Source of the DNA: Roseiflexus castenholzii DSM 13941 | GTDB lineage: Bacteria > Chloroflexota > Chloroflexia > Chloroflexales > Roseiflexaceae | Assembly (NCBI RefSeq): GCF_000017805.1 | Contig: NC_009767.1 | Coordinates: forward strand, 3,348,001-3,412,000 | Direction: 5' to 3' | Length of the DNA stretch: 64,000 nt | Shown here: one piece after another, positions 43,861 through 52,645 of the stretch | How positions within the stretch are numbered: the stretch's first letter is position 1 | Layout: every line of letters begins with the position of its first letter | Notes under the pieces: model-generated | Database searches by the model: none | The model's input: only the letters and a program-made list of their open reading frames with translations | Told to the model about the DNA's origin: nothing | Position numbers and translations under genes: made by a program

Positions 43861-44439
43861 TTATGAGTCGCTCTCCGGCGACTGCCGATAGTGCGCACCG
43901 GTAATTCGCCAGCCCCGTCCGTTGAAATGCAACAGCAGGATAAGTTCGTGGGTGCCGCGTGGACTCGACAGCGTGATCGGGACGCGACGCACGCTCCCGG
44001 CGGGAACTGCGGCAAACCACGCTTCCTGCTGATAGGGACCGACGCTGCCCCAACACCCCGGCTGGCGCAGCATATCGGGGGGCCAGCGGTAGAGCGCTTC
44101 GGTGATGTCCTGGTGCGCTTTCGGCGCACTGTGATCGACAAACCGCATCACTCCGGGAACATCGTGACGGTCGAGCGCTTGCAGCACCCGCTGCGCCACA
44201 TACTCCGGCGGTTGCGGGATGATGCCCGCGTGCCGCAGGACGAAGGGCGTATCGCGATCCCAGAGACGGCGCACCTGCACCGCCAGGCGCGCATAGGTCG
44301 GCACACCGCCCGTTGCTGCATCCGGCGCCACTACGGGCCACAGGACGATCAACCCCATCACAAGGCTGAGACTGAGCCGCCGGAAGCAGCATGAGCGTCC
44401 GGGTTTTGAGCGGATGCGTGCGCCTAACGCCTGCTTCAT
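43861..44439 (-). CDS. Hypothetical membrane-anchored/secreted protein
   Basis: 192 residues. A basic N-terminus and one hydrophobic segment ('LSLVMGLIVLWPVVAPDAA') suggest a signal or anchor, and the remainder is soluble ('PPEYVAQRVLQALDRHDVPG', 'GTHELILLLHFNGRGWRITG'). The end resembles NTF2/DUF4878-type folds. The stop codon TAA is the duplicated target site of MITE copy E, so the insertion again preserved a stop. Confidence 0.6.
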   Translation of the reverse strand: MKQALGARIRSKPGRSCCFRRLSLSLVMGLIVLWPVVAPDAATGGVPTYARLAVQVRRLWDRDTPFVLRHAGIIPQPPEYVAQRVLQALDRHDVPGVMRFVDHSAPKAHQDITEALYRWPPDMLRQPGCWGSVGPYQQEAWFAAVPAGSVRRVPITLSSPRGTHELILLLHFNGRGWRITGAHYRQSPESDS

Positions 44440-44751
44440 GGCAAACTCTCCCTACTCGTAGCGCAGTGCGAAAACCGGTGAAGCGCGATCCTCGCACAAC
44501 GCTGCGTGTCGATCAGATTATTCAAACCGTCTTTGGCGGTAATGAGCGGCAGGCAGCGCAGCAACCGCTGCTATGCGCGGCATTGGGAGCGACGTTTGGA
44601 CAGAACAAGAGCCATGCTGCACGACCTATGGCGTGCAACCGATGCATCCGCCCCCCAACGCCACTGCGCCTGTCGGCTGGTGCGCCAGTCCTGGCATGTT
44701 ATGGGCGAGGCGTGGCGTCCTCACCCATAATCCTCCTCACAGCAGGCGATC
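44440..44751. other. Stretch with no recognisable gene
   Basis: About 310 bp between the hypothetical gene start and the cytochrome c stop. Only short unrelated frames are open. There is no tandem repeat, and I see no clear terminator or promoter. Confidence 0.5.
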
Positions 44752-45195
44752 CTACGGTCGCTTCAGCGTGTGCAAATACGCTAACAGATTGGCCATATCT
44801 TCATCGCTCATTTCGTGTGGCGACATTACGCCGATCTGCCCCTGACCACCGCTGCGAATCCAGGCGGCGATGTTTTCTTCGGTGCGCGGCTGTCCGTTGG
44901 GCAGATTGCCGCGGTAGTTGACCCCTTCGGGATAGACCGGACCCGCCGTTGTCATCACACCGGCCAGCCCCGGACCCACAAGTTTATCGGTGCCGGTCGA
45001 GTGGCACGCCAGGCATCCACCCTCGTTCTCGAAGTAGAGTTGCCCCTTGGCGGGATCGCCATTGGCAGAGATCGTGCGCGTCAGCGGCTCTACCGGCGCA
45101 TTTGCTGCGGGAGCGCCCTGCCCGCCGCCGCATGCGGACAGCGCCAGCGTCAATGTGAGCAGGCAGGCGAAGGTTATCGTATACGTGCGATTCAT
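44752..45195 (-). CDS. Lipoprotein c-type cytochrome
   Basis: 147 residues. Lipobox 'TLTLALSAC' with Cys about 22, a Gly/Ala/Pro linker, then a class I cytochrome domain with heme motif 'CLACHSTG' and the axial Met candidate in 'IGVMSPHEMSDEDMANLLAY'. Exported and lipid-anchored, it probably carries electrons at the outer face of the membrane. Adjacent copper-handling genes are consistent with maturation or use of a copper terminal oxidase, but no oxidase is in the window. Confidence 0.88.
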   Translation of the reverse strand: MNRTYTITFACLLTLTLALSACGGGQGAPAANAPVEPLTRTISANGDPAKGQLYFENEGGCLACHSTGTDKLVGPGLAGVMTTAGPVYPEGVNYRGNLPNGQPRTEENIAAWIRSGGQGQIGVMSPHEMSDEDMANLLAYLHTLKRP

Positions 45196-45309
45196 GGCAT
45201 CCTCCAGAGAGAGATTGTATCGAAGAGCATAAGACGATTGTTCGGATGATAGACTGCGCGCCGGGCGCATAACGCGACTCGACAGCGCAGACGGACATAT
45301 GAGGTGCGA

Positions 45310-45729
45310 TTATGCGCTGCGAGGAGGAGGAGTGGAAGGAGACGCCAGAATGCGGGAGAATGAAGATGAAACATGGGTCAGCCAGCCGACCGTCGCAAGC
45401 ACAACGACCAATAAGACCGGTATCGTGATAACTGCCGCATGCACGATTGGCGGCAGCGCCGATAAAGGTGGAAGCGACGCAGATGCATCACTCTGGTGCT
45501 CGAATGCGCAGGTAAACAACGGCGCCTGACGCGCCGAGGATCGGTTCAGAAACCATGGAGCGATATGGCAGTGGAGAATGCAGCAGAATGGGGCGTGGAA
45601 CGCAATATTCCACAGCAGCAACAGCGCCAGCATACGCTGCGCGGCTTTGCGCGCGGCATGGATCGCTGCTCGAACAATCCATGCCGTTCGATCAGGCGAC
45701 CTTCCTACTTGTGCGTCGGCGCGTACCAT
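45310..45729 (-). CDS. Small membrane protein with C-x2-HCH motif, copy 1
   Basis: About 139 residues (start uncertain; an internal Met before 'LALLLLWNIAFHA' is also possible). Membrane helix, then 'CCILHCHIAPW', a soluble part, a second helix ('VITIPVLLVVVLATVGWL') and a Pro-rich tail. The gene at 48991 has the same order: helix, 'LCVVHCHVL', loop, helix, Pro-rich tail. No family recognised. Position between a cytochrome c and CopCD and the paired Cys/His suggest metal, probably copper, handling. Confidence 0.6.
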   Translation of the reverse strand: MVRADAQVGRSPDRTAWIVRAAIHAARKAAQRMLALLLLWNIAFHAPFCCILHCHIAPWFLNRSSARQAPLFTCAFEHQSDASASLPPLSALPPIVHAAVITIPVLLVVVLATVGWLTHVSSSFSRILASPSTPPPRSA

Positions 45730-45909
45730 GTGCGATTTATCACAAAGATCAACGCTTGTATGGTAGCACACCTCCAGGAGGTTTGCAACTCCATTTGTGT
45801 GAACACATCTTCACCGTTCGTAGACGCATGTTCATTACAACCGTGTGGCGTCATTGTCCTCAATGATCGCGTTGCACTACGGCGACTCTATCGTTTCATT
45901 ATACGCCTT

Positions 45910-47751
45910 CTACCTGCGGATCGGTAACAGGAAGTCAGCCGTGACATCATCGGCGTCGATACGCCGCACCTGCACCTGCACCCGCCATATGCCCGCAATA
46001 CCGAGCATCTGGTTGCGAACGATGTACCTTCCCAAACCGTCCGGCTCAGCGATAACAGAAGTTTCGCCAATGTCTCTGTCGTTAAGACGGAGCATCACTC
46101 TGACACGTTGCACGTCGCGCGGTTTGTTCGCTGCGTCGGTGACGGTGATGCGCATCAGGTTGCTCCCGATGATGGCGGGTTCGACCCGAAGCGCGACGCG
46201 CAGATCGCCCGCCGACTGTGTGGCGGTGAATGGCTGTGGCAGAGACGGCGTGGGTTCGTCCGGCGTGGCGGTTTGCTCCACGATGGCGCTTGCTGGTTCA
46301 GCAGCGAGAGGAGTGGCGGAAACAACCGGCGGCGCCGTCGGTGCAGCAACCGGATGTGGCAGGCTCGTCAGTACCCCGGCGATACCGACCACAAGCGTGG
46401 CGATTGCTGCTTCGAGTGGAAGTGAGCGGCGCATCCGTTGCGCCAGCGCGATTGCCGACATTGTCAGGCGCTCTGTTGTATGCGCGCGCGTCAATGCCAG
46501 ATGATATGCACCAAAGCCAATAAGGATCGCAAACAATACGATCTTTGCCAGCAGTGCGCGTCCGTAGTCAGTCTGCCACAGGTCGCCGACAGCGTTTAGA
46601 TAGGAACACGCAGCCAGGGCGCCACTGATCGTCAATGCCCCAACGGACGCAAGCGCAAGCCATGAAAAGCGGATGAGTGAGCGACTCATCGCCTGTGGAT
46701 CGGGCGCGTCTCGATTGTTCTGGATCAGCGCAAGCGTCAGCGCCGTCAACCCGCCAACCCAGATGGTTGCTGCCGCCAGATGCACCCAGTCGATCATGAT
46801 CGCTATGAATGGCTGCATCGTTGCTGCGGCATGCCCGCTGATCGAAAAGGTCAACAGGATCAATCCGCCAATCGCCACGCTTCCTGCGCGCGCCCAGAGA
46901 CCGGAGTGCCGCAGGATGATGAGGAACGCCAGAGTCAGCGCCATCCGTCCAATAAGCGCCTGCCCCGCGCGGGTATCCCGCGCCACGGTGATGAGTGCTT
47001 CCGGCGTTGTCACACCGGCGATTGCGCCGGCGTGCGCGATAAAGAAGAGGAGTGTGGCAACCAGCAGCAGCACCAGCGCTCCGCTGATCAAACCATGCAT
47101 CTGCGCCGCCAGTCGCCCACCGCCCGGCGTCAGCGCCACTGAACGAAAAACCTGTCCGCCGATTGCCAGCACCGCGCCGATCAGCATCATGCTACGCAGC
47201 AGTGCCAGCGGATCAACCGGTGGCGCCGTCGTCGAACCGGACGGAAGAAGTGGCGCTTCCGATTCATCGCCCGCGAACAGCGGAGCGTCGGTCGGCCGCG
47301 GCGTGAGAACGGACGCAGAGGGTTGCGATGGGAGCGCGCCGGCAATGGTAAACACGAAATATCCCTTCACCAGATGCCCATCACGCCCCACTGCCTGCCA
47401 TGCTACCGTATAGACGCCGGGATCGAGCGGCGGCAGGCTGACGTGCAATGCCCGCGGATCGTCCGATGCCCGACCGCCATCGCCGCGATCAACGGCGCGC
47501 CCCGTTGCGTCGAGAACCTGCACCGACGCGAACGATTCCTCGATTGGTTCGTTGAACTTAATCCGCACGAAAGGGGGCGCAGTGTTGAGCCGGGCATCGG
47601 GGACCGGTTCCGCCGACACAATCTGCGGATGGGCATAGGCGACCGTTGTGAACAGCATCAGCAGTGCAATCACGCCGATCACGGATCGGCGCAGTGCGGC
47701 GCAGGCGCTCCAGCGCAGTCTGGCGATTTTGATTTCAGGGTCGGATGACAT
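45910..47751 (-). CDS. CopC-CopD fusion copper-resistance protein with C-terminal FixH/YtkA-like domain
   Basis: 613 residues. Signal peptide ends at 'VAYAHPQIV', leaving the N-terminal His that CopC uses to bind copper. The CopC domain (about 40-135) includes 'VRIKFNEPIEESFASVQVLD' and 'VAWQAVGRDGHLVKGYFVFT'. Eight or so membrane helices form CopD (about 180-460; 'MIDWVHLAAATIWVGGLTAL'). A C-terminal beta domain (about 515-613) resembles YtkA/FixH. Likely imports or handles periplasmic copper. A second, stand-alone CopC is encoded upstream. Confidence 0.88.
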   Translation of the reverse strand: MSSDPEIKIARLRWSACAALRRSVIGVIALLMLFTTVAYAHPQIVSAEPVPDARLNTAPPFVRIKFNEPIEESFASVQVLDATGRAVDRGDGGRASDDPRALHVSLPPLDPGVYTVAWQAVGRDGHLVKGYFVFTIAGALPSQPSASVLTPRPTDAPLFAGDESEAPLLPSGSTTAPPVDPLALLRSMMLIGAVLAIGGQVFRSVALTPGGGRLAAQMHGLISGALVLLLVATLLFFIAHAGAIAGVTTPEALITVARDTRAGQALIGRMALTLAFLIILRHSGLWARAGSVAIGGLILLTFSISGHAAATMQPFIAIMIDWVHLAAATIWVGGLTALTLALIQNNRDAPDPQAMSRSLIRFSWLALASVGALTISGALAACSYLNAVGDLWQTDYGRALLAKIVLFAILIGFGAYHLALTRAHTTERLTMSAIALAQRMRRSLPLEAAIATLVVGIAGVLTSLPHPVAAPTAPPVVSATPLAAEPASAIVEQTATPDEPTPSLPQPFTATQSAGDLRVALRVEPAIIGSNLMRITVTDAANKPRDVQRVRVMLRLNDRDIGETSVIAEPDGLGRYIVRNQMLGIAGIWRVQVQVRRIDADDVTADFLLPIRR

Positions 47752-47857
47752 CTGTGTGATGATTCAGGTTATGCTCCGGGTTGTCGATCTGGAAACGCCT
47801 TTATCCCATGCCTCGCCCCCGGAGAGTGGCTCCTGCTCCCCTCCTCCGTTCAAGGTC

Positions 47858-48023
47858 GGACAGCATGCATGAGCATAGCGGGCATGCATGACATTGGGAT
47901 GCGCCGTTGTACCCTTACTCCCCGCCTCTCTCTCGCGCGGGAAAGGGGAGACCGGCGCCGTGCTCGCGGCGCTCCCACCGTGGGAGTGCCGGTCTTCGCG
48001 CAGGTATTCTGTCCGCCCCTAAA
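47858..48023. repeat. 166-bp dispersed repeat, copy 2
   Basis: Same length and motif order as 8178-8343, starting GGACAGCATGCATGAGCA and ending CTGTCCGCCCCTAAA. The sequence 'GTTCAAGG(T/G)CGGACAG' occurs at its left edge and again about 14 bp beyond its right edge, hinting at a third partial copy. It occupies the gap between CopC and CopCD genes; 47752-48144 holds no gene. Confidence 0.7.
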
Positions 48024-48144
48024 CCCTCCCTGGCGTTGTTCAAGGGCGGACAGATCATCAGTCCAGGCGCTGGTTCGGTGGGCAGCGCCACACACGGGCG
48101 GATGCGTCTCAGGCGCGCCCCGCTTCCGTATTCCACGCAACCGC

Positions 48145-48666
48145 TCACCGTTGCCAGACACGGCGACGCAGCGCCCATCCGATCAACAACGCCCCTGAAC
48201 CAACTGCAAGCAGTGCCAGCCCGGGCATCTCCTCGCCGGATGTAGCAGGCAGCGGTGTGGCCGCTGGCGTTGTGCCGGTATTGATCGTAAACCGGAAGCG
48301 TCCGGTCTCACTATGCCCGTCGGTACTGGCGTTCTTCCAGTTCACCGTGTAGACTCCATCACTCAGACCGGGGCTGAGCGACACAATGAGCGTTTTGCGG
48401 TTCGGGTCATTCCGATCCAGCGTTGTATCACCGCGATCAACCTGATTGCCGCGCGCATCGGTGACGCGAATCGTGTTGCCTTCCGGCTTCAATTCCTGCG
48501 AAAAGACGATGATGACACGCTCTGGCGCTGAGGTGACCGTTCCGTTGGCTGGCGGTTCGGATGAAACATAATCAGCATGCGCCAGCGCCCGACTCGCACT
48601 GATGAACATCAGCGACAGCAGGGTCAGCATGGCGATCATGGGCTTGAGGCGAAGAAATGATGGCAT
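48145..48666 (-). CDS. CopC-domain copper-binding protein with C-terminal membrane anchor
   Basis: 173 residues. Signal peptide to 'SRALAHADYV' leaves His at or near the mature N-terminus. The CopC core is 'ERVIIVFSQELKPEGNTIRV' and 'YTVNWKNASTDGHSETGRFR' with the second copper His. The C-terminal helix 'ALLAVGSGALLIGWALRRR' anchors it. MITE copy F ends 29 bp before the start, probably displacing the native promoter. Confidence 0.88.
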   Translation of the reverse strand: MPSFLRLKPMIAMLTLLSLMFISASRALAHADYVSSEPPANGTVTSAPERVIIVFSQELKPEGNTIRVTDARGNQVDRGDTTLDRNDPNRKTLIVSLSPGLSDGVYTVNWKNASTDGHSETGRFRFTINTGTTPAATPLPATSGEEMPGLALLAVGSGALLIGWALRRRVWQR

Positions 48667-48697
48667 ATGATGACTCCTTCAATCGGTTTCAAGGTAA

Positions 48698-48845
48698 TAC
48701 CAATTACCTGTGCACATCCGGCATGGTCACCCCGCGCAGCGCGAGGGGTCTTGCGCGACCCGCGCAGATTCCTCGCTGCGTTTACCCTGAGCGAAGCGAA
48801 GGGCTCGGAATGACACGCATGCGGCATCTTCAATCGTAATTGGTA
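48698..48845 (+). mobile_element. MITE copy F (148 bp)
   Basis: Begins TACCAATTACC, ends CGTAATTGGTA, flanked by TAA at 48695-48697 and 48846-48848. Same interior as copies B and D. It lies just upstream of the minus-strand copC start (48666), between it and the second HCH membrane-protein gene. Confidence 0.95.
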
Positions 48846-48990
48846 TAACTCGAATGAACCCATATCCGGGTGGAGTGCGCCTGCCATAGCATTCGCACAT
48901 GGCAGACCAGGAGGGCATTGCCACGCCCACCTTGCGGCACGTGAACAGGAACGAATATCAGGGGCGACAGATGCTCTTTGAGCAGTCCGC

Positions 48991-49341
48991 TCAATTCCTG
49001 GGAGGGGGAGGGTGCGGGGGGGATGCGAAGCAATGGTAGCGTGCTGTTGCATCAGACGTTCGCGCATGCACCAACAGCAGACAAACGATGATAAGCAGCG
49101 GCGCCGCTACACAGTCATACACGGCGCGGAGCGTCAGCGCAGGTGAGGGAGAGACTTCTGCCGCATACGGCGGTGCAAACGAACCTCCAGCGCCTGGAGC
49201 CAGGTGACAAAGAAATTGGACGGGGTGCGGCGTCGTGTGGTCGCGTGCCGACAGCACGTGGCAGTGTACAACGCAGAGCAGCGGCAATGCAATCGTGACG
49301 ATGATGGAAACAAGAGCCAGCAGAGCACGGGCGCCTGCCAT
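48991..49341 (-). CDS. Small membrane protein with C-x2-HCH motif, copy 2
   Basis: About 116 residues from the ATG at 49341, which starts directly into a helix 'MAGARALLALVSIIVTIALP'. Then 'LCVVHCHVLSARD', a His-containing loop, a second helix 'CVAAPLLIIVCLLLVHA' and a His/Pro tail ('ATARYHCFASPPHPPPPRN'). It shares layout and the HCH motif with 45310-45729. No family recognised. The start codon lies in the loop of a 14-bp stem. Confidence 0.55.
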   Translation of the reverse strand: MAGARALLALVSIIVTIALPLLCVVHCHVLSARDHTTPHPVQFLCHLAPGAGGSFAPPYAAEVSPSPALTLRAVYDCVAAPLLIIVCLLLVHARTSDATARYHCFASPPHPPPPRN

Positions 49342-49358
49342 ACACGCCCGTGCTCTGC
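49320..49358 (-). promoter_or_regulatory. 14-bp stem-loop enclosing the start codon of the second HCH gene
   Basis: GCAGAGCACGGGCG (49320-49333) pairs with CGCCCGTGCTCTGC (49345-49358), leaving an 11-nt loop that contains the proposed ATG (complement of 49339-49341). In mRNA this would hide any ribosome-binding site. It could be translational control or a chance palindrome. The remaining stretch to 49745 has no supported gene. Confidence 0.45.
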
Positions 49359-49745
49359 CGTTGTGAGGGCAGAGCGCAGATTGTAAAGCGCAGATTGCAG
49401 GCACGGCACTCAGTGAGACAGGATAATTACAGACCGGCGAGAAAACGTCGGTCAGCGTCTTATACTCATGCGCGGTCATTCATACAATACTGCCGGGGCG
49501 CTGCGGGCGAAAGCGCTCGCTGAGGACGCGATTCGACTGCGCTCACCGCAAATACAAGCCCCGCTGGGGCTGCTGATGCCGAGGCGTTGTATTGTTACGC
49601 CTTGCAAACCGAGCGCTCGAACATCTTGTCTAACTGATCGCAAGTTAGTATTATATCCAAACCAATGCCAAAATGCTACTGCTTACAGAACATGAACGTC
49701 TTGCTTTAGCGCCGGAAAATCGGCGCACCCAGAGCACATCAGTCT

Positions 49746-50456
49746 TCATCTGGTGCGAGAAGCGCCACCGGCCGATGTGCGCTGGCTCCCATCGACAGCA
49801 GGAGCATCACCAGATGCCCGCCGTCGCACCTCGATCCCGCGGCGTATCACCGGCAGACGCAGGATCAGCAGGACCGCCACCAGCACCCCAAGGATCAGCG
49901 GCTGGCGAATATCGCTCTTCTGCGCCCAGGCATAGTGGACAATCGCCAGCGGAACTGCCAGGTACACCAGGCGATGCAGACGCTTCCAGGATCGACCCAA
50001 CCACCGCTGCCACTCTTTTGTCGAAGTCAGCGCCAGTGGCGCCAGAAGCAGGAGCGCCATTGCGCCGACGAGGATATATCGCTTCTCGGCAATTTCCTGA
50101 GCAATCAGGGGGATATTGAGTCCGAAATCGAGCGCGGTGAAGATCAGCATGTGCAGGGCAGCATAGAAAAAGCCATACAGTCCAAAAGGGCGACGCAGGG
50201 TAAGGATGCGCTTCCATCCGCTCACGACACTCAGCGGCGTACAGACGAGCGACACAACCAACAAGATGATCGCCGCGTAGCCGGTGCGCTGCGTCAGATA
50301 CTGGATGGGATTGATCGTCAGGTTCCCGTTGAGCGCATCCCATGCCAGCAGCGCGAGCGGCGCCAGGCCCGCAAGATGCACAAAGTGGACCCAGTTCTTT
50401 TGCAGCCAGTTGCGTATGGATGGATGATATGCATCCTGAACGATGTATCGTTTCAT
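49746..50456 (-). CDS. msrQ: MsrQ-like heme-binding membrane protein (YedZ family)
   Basis: 236 residues with five to six membrane helices. Heme-ligand His candidates are in 'WVHFVHLAGLAPLALLA', 'FFYAALHMLIFTALDFG' and 'SWKRLHRLVYLAVPLAIVHY'; 'TQRTGYAAIILLVVSLVCTP' and 'RRPFGLYGFFYA' are typical of MsrQ. It normally feeds electrons to the periplasmic methionine sulfoxide reductase MsrP, but no msrP is seen in the window. The gene follows DUF6174 with 18 bp between them. Confidence 0.85.
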   Translation of the reverse strand: MKRYIVQDAYHPSIRNWLQKNWVHFVHLAGLAPLALLAWDALNGNLTINPIQYLTQRTGYAAIILLVVSLVCTPLSVVSGWKRILTLRRPFGLYGFFYAALHMLIFTALDFGLNIPLIAQEIAEKRYILVGAMALLLLAPLALTSTKEWQRWLGRSWKRLHRLVYLAVPLAIVHYAWAQKSDIRQPLILGVLVAVLLILRLPVIRRGIEVRRRASGDAPAVDGSQRTSAGGASRTR

Positions 50457-50474
50457 CGCAGCGTTTCTTCGCAA

Positions 50475-51026
50475 TCAGGGAAGCGGCGTCAGCGCAACCA
50501 CCGTCAGGACGCGACTGCCAACGGGCAGGTCGTTGCAGGCGTCCAGGCTGCGCGTTTCCCATACCGCCTGCCAGAAATCGGCATGACGCCAGTTCGGTGT
50601 GGGGGTCAGCGTAATTTCGATAGTCTGCGGATAACCGAGGTTCGGATGATAATCGACGCGCACTGAGAGCACATCATCACAGGCGCACCCACGTGAAACA
50701 CAGGTGCGGCGCACGCTTCCATGCCGCTCGACCAGGTCGAACAGATCGCGCACGGCAACCGGCGGTTGCTCGCACGGTCGCGTCGCGTAGCGCGTTTTCT
50801 GCACCCGTTCGGCATGAACATCGACTTCCATCCGGCACCCGCGATCACGCAACTGCATGCGATAGGCATCGAAGGGACGCTTATTCCACCGGGCGCGTGC
50901 ATCGAGCAGAGCAGCATCCGGCGCCGCCGATGTGCGACCAACGGCGATCACACTGGTGATGCCACAGACGCCTGCAAGCAACAACACGGCAGTCAGTAAC
51001 CAAATCTTGCGGAAGAAAGGCGCCAT
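50475..51026 (-). CDS. DUF6174-like exported protein
   Basis: 183 residues. N-terminal membrane/signal segment 'IWLLTAVLLLAGVCGITSVI', then 'ARWNKRPFDAYRMQLRDRGC' (the W...Y...C start of DUF6174) and cysteines in 'CVSRGCACDD'. Function unknown. The ATG at 51026 has no ribosome-binding site, but TATGAT ends 6 nt before it, so a leaderless transcript is possible. It precedes msrQ closely, suggesting a shared envelope redox role. Confidence 0.65.
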   Translation of the reverse strand: MAPFFRKIWLLTAVLLLAGVCGITSVIAVGRTSAAPDAALLDARARWNKRPFDAYRMQLRDRGCRMEVDVHAERVQKTRYATRPCEQPPVAVRDLFDLVERHGSVRRTCVSRGCACDDVLSVRVDYHPNLGYPQTIEITLTPTPNWRHADFWQAVWETRSLDACNDLPVGSRVLTVVALTPLP

Positions 51027-51111
51027 AGGAGAATCATACCATGGATTCAGGCTCAGAAACCGGGAACCGAGCACCAAGAACCGAGAACCACGAACGACCG
51101 CGCGCCTCATC

Positions 51112-51540
51112 CGCGTCAATCCGTCCCATCGGCGACAATCCGTGGCCCCTTCGCCCCATCCGCGTCAATCCGTCCTATCGGCGGCAATCCGTGTCCCATT
51201 CACCCCATCCGCGTCAATCCGTCCTATCGGCGGCAATCCGTGGCCCCTTCACCCCATCCGCGTCAATCCGTCCTATCGGCGGCAATCCGTGGCCCCTTCA
51301 CCCCATCCGCGTCAATCCGTCCTATCGGCGGCAATCCGTGTCCCATTCACCCCATCCGCGTCAATCCGTCCTATCGGCGGCAATCCGTGGCCCCTTCACC
51401 CCATCCGCGTCAATCCGTCCCATCCGTGGCAATCCGTGGCCCCTTCACCCCATCCGCGTCAATCCGTCCTATCGGTGGCAATCTGTGTCCCATTCACCCC
51501 ATCCGCGTCAATCCGTCCCATCGGTGGCGATCCTCGTGCT
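51112..51540. repeat. 49-bp tandem array, nine units
   Basis: Units beginning CGCGTCAATCCGTCC recur with exact 49-bp spacing from 51112 to 51504. Variation alternates between 'CGTGGCCCCTTC' and 'CGTGTCCCATTC' halves. Preceded at about 51060-51095 by repeated 'GAACCGAGAACC'-type motifs. The array lies between the aldolase and DUF6174 genes (both minus strand). Open frames through it are repeat artefacts. Confidence 0.95.
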
Positions 51541-51541
51541 A

Positions 51542-52405
51542 TCACTCTTCCCCTCCGCGCCTCGCGCCTCGTGCCTCTCCGACCATCGGAGACGCAATCC
51601 CCAGCGCGCGCGCAATGGCGCGGATTTCGTCGGGTTGCAATCCATCGGCGGGTTCACCCGCGATCAGGTTGAGCACCTCGTAATGAGCACTCGTTTCCAG
51701 GTATTCGATCAGATCAGCAGCACGCTTCACCGAAACCTCCGAGTGCGCCATGACACCGTGCTTGCTCCAGACGACCAGACGATGGGTGTGCAGCGCTGCC
51801 GCCGTCGCCCTCATCAACTCCGCCGATCCGGGCAGAATGAAGGGTAGAACGGCGACGCCTTGCGGGAAAATCATAATCATCTCTGGCTGCCAGCGGAAGA
51901 GGCGACGATTCAGTTCCACAGGGTCACGGTAGCGCGAAATGTGGCTGAGATAAGTCAGATGTAACGGTTGCGCATGCACCAGCGCGCTGTACCGGGAGCC
52001 GGTGGCGGCAACCTGATCATTGTGCACCGCCAGGTGCGAATTGAGTTCGCTCGTGAGACGGGTAAACAGGCGCGAAGGAGCGGTATACAATCGAGCATGC
52101 GTTCCATCCGCCTCTATCTGCACCACACCAAGATTCTCCAGGGGGTGGTCATAGATTTCTCGCAACCGCGTACCGGAGCCGGTTGCCAGAAGCCAGCCGC
52201 CTGCCAGCGCGGGTGCGGCGGTCGGCAACTCGATCTCTTCAACCAGCGGGAAAACCGACTGCACCTCCAACGACCGGCCGGCATACACTGAAATATTGCC
52301 GGCTGCTCCTTCGCTGGCGCCGATCTCTGCCATCCGCCGTCCTGCCTCGCCAATCTGTACCATGATGTCCTCAAGAGTTGAAAGTGGCAGTTCTTTAAGC
52401 GGCAT
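51542..52405 (-). CDS. Class II aldolase (rhamnulose-1-phosphate aldolase-like)
   Basis: 287 residues. 'GASEGAAGNISVYAGRSLE' (catalytic loop), 'LLATGSGTRLREI' (phosphate loop), zinc ligands in 'SALVHAQPLHLTYLSH' and 'VVWSKHGVMAHSEVSVKRAA'. Start at 52405 gives 'MPLKELPLSTLEDIM'. It probably splits rhamnulose 1-phosphate or a related ketose phosphate. The C-terminal codons run into repetitive sequence, so the natural end may be slightly altered. Confidence 0.85.
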   Translation of the reverse strand: MPLKELPLSTLEDIMVQIGEAGRRMAEIGASEGAAGNISVYAGRSLEVQSVFPLVEEIELPTAAPALAGGWLLATGSGTRLREIYDHPLENLGVVQIEADGTHARLYTAPSRLFTRLTSELNSHLAVHNDQVAATGSRYSALVHAQPLHLTYLSHISRYRDPVELNRRLFRWQPEMIMIFPQGVAVLPFILPGSAELMRATAAALHTHRLVVWSKHGVMAHSEVSVKRAADLIEYLETSAHYEVLNLIAGEPADGLQPDEIRAIARALGIASPMVGEARGARRGGEE

Positions 52406-52645
52406 ATGCGGGAATCTCCTTGCTGCGCTGTCCTGGGCGCAATGACCGATGAACTGAGGAGAAGTTGCATCTTTGAACATTCTCACAAATTGTAGCATCA
52501 ACACACACAAGCATTGCACATCTGTGATCGCAAGCGGTTCAGCTGTGGTATTATCATCCAGCTGCACCCAACCCGACGGACATCGTATCTTTCGAAGTAC
52601 TGTCACGGTTCACTCATAGCAAAGCTGCACAACCGTCATCACACT

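Noticed and set aside
51112..51540. Possible repeat-protein gene across the 49-bp array
   Set aside because: 49 is not a multiple of three, so every open frame cycles through different peptides. Several frames are open only because stops are absent from the repeat unit.
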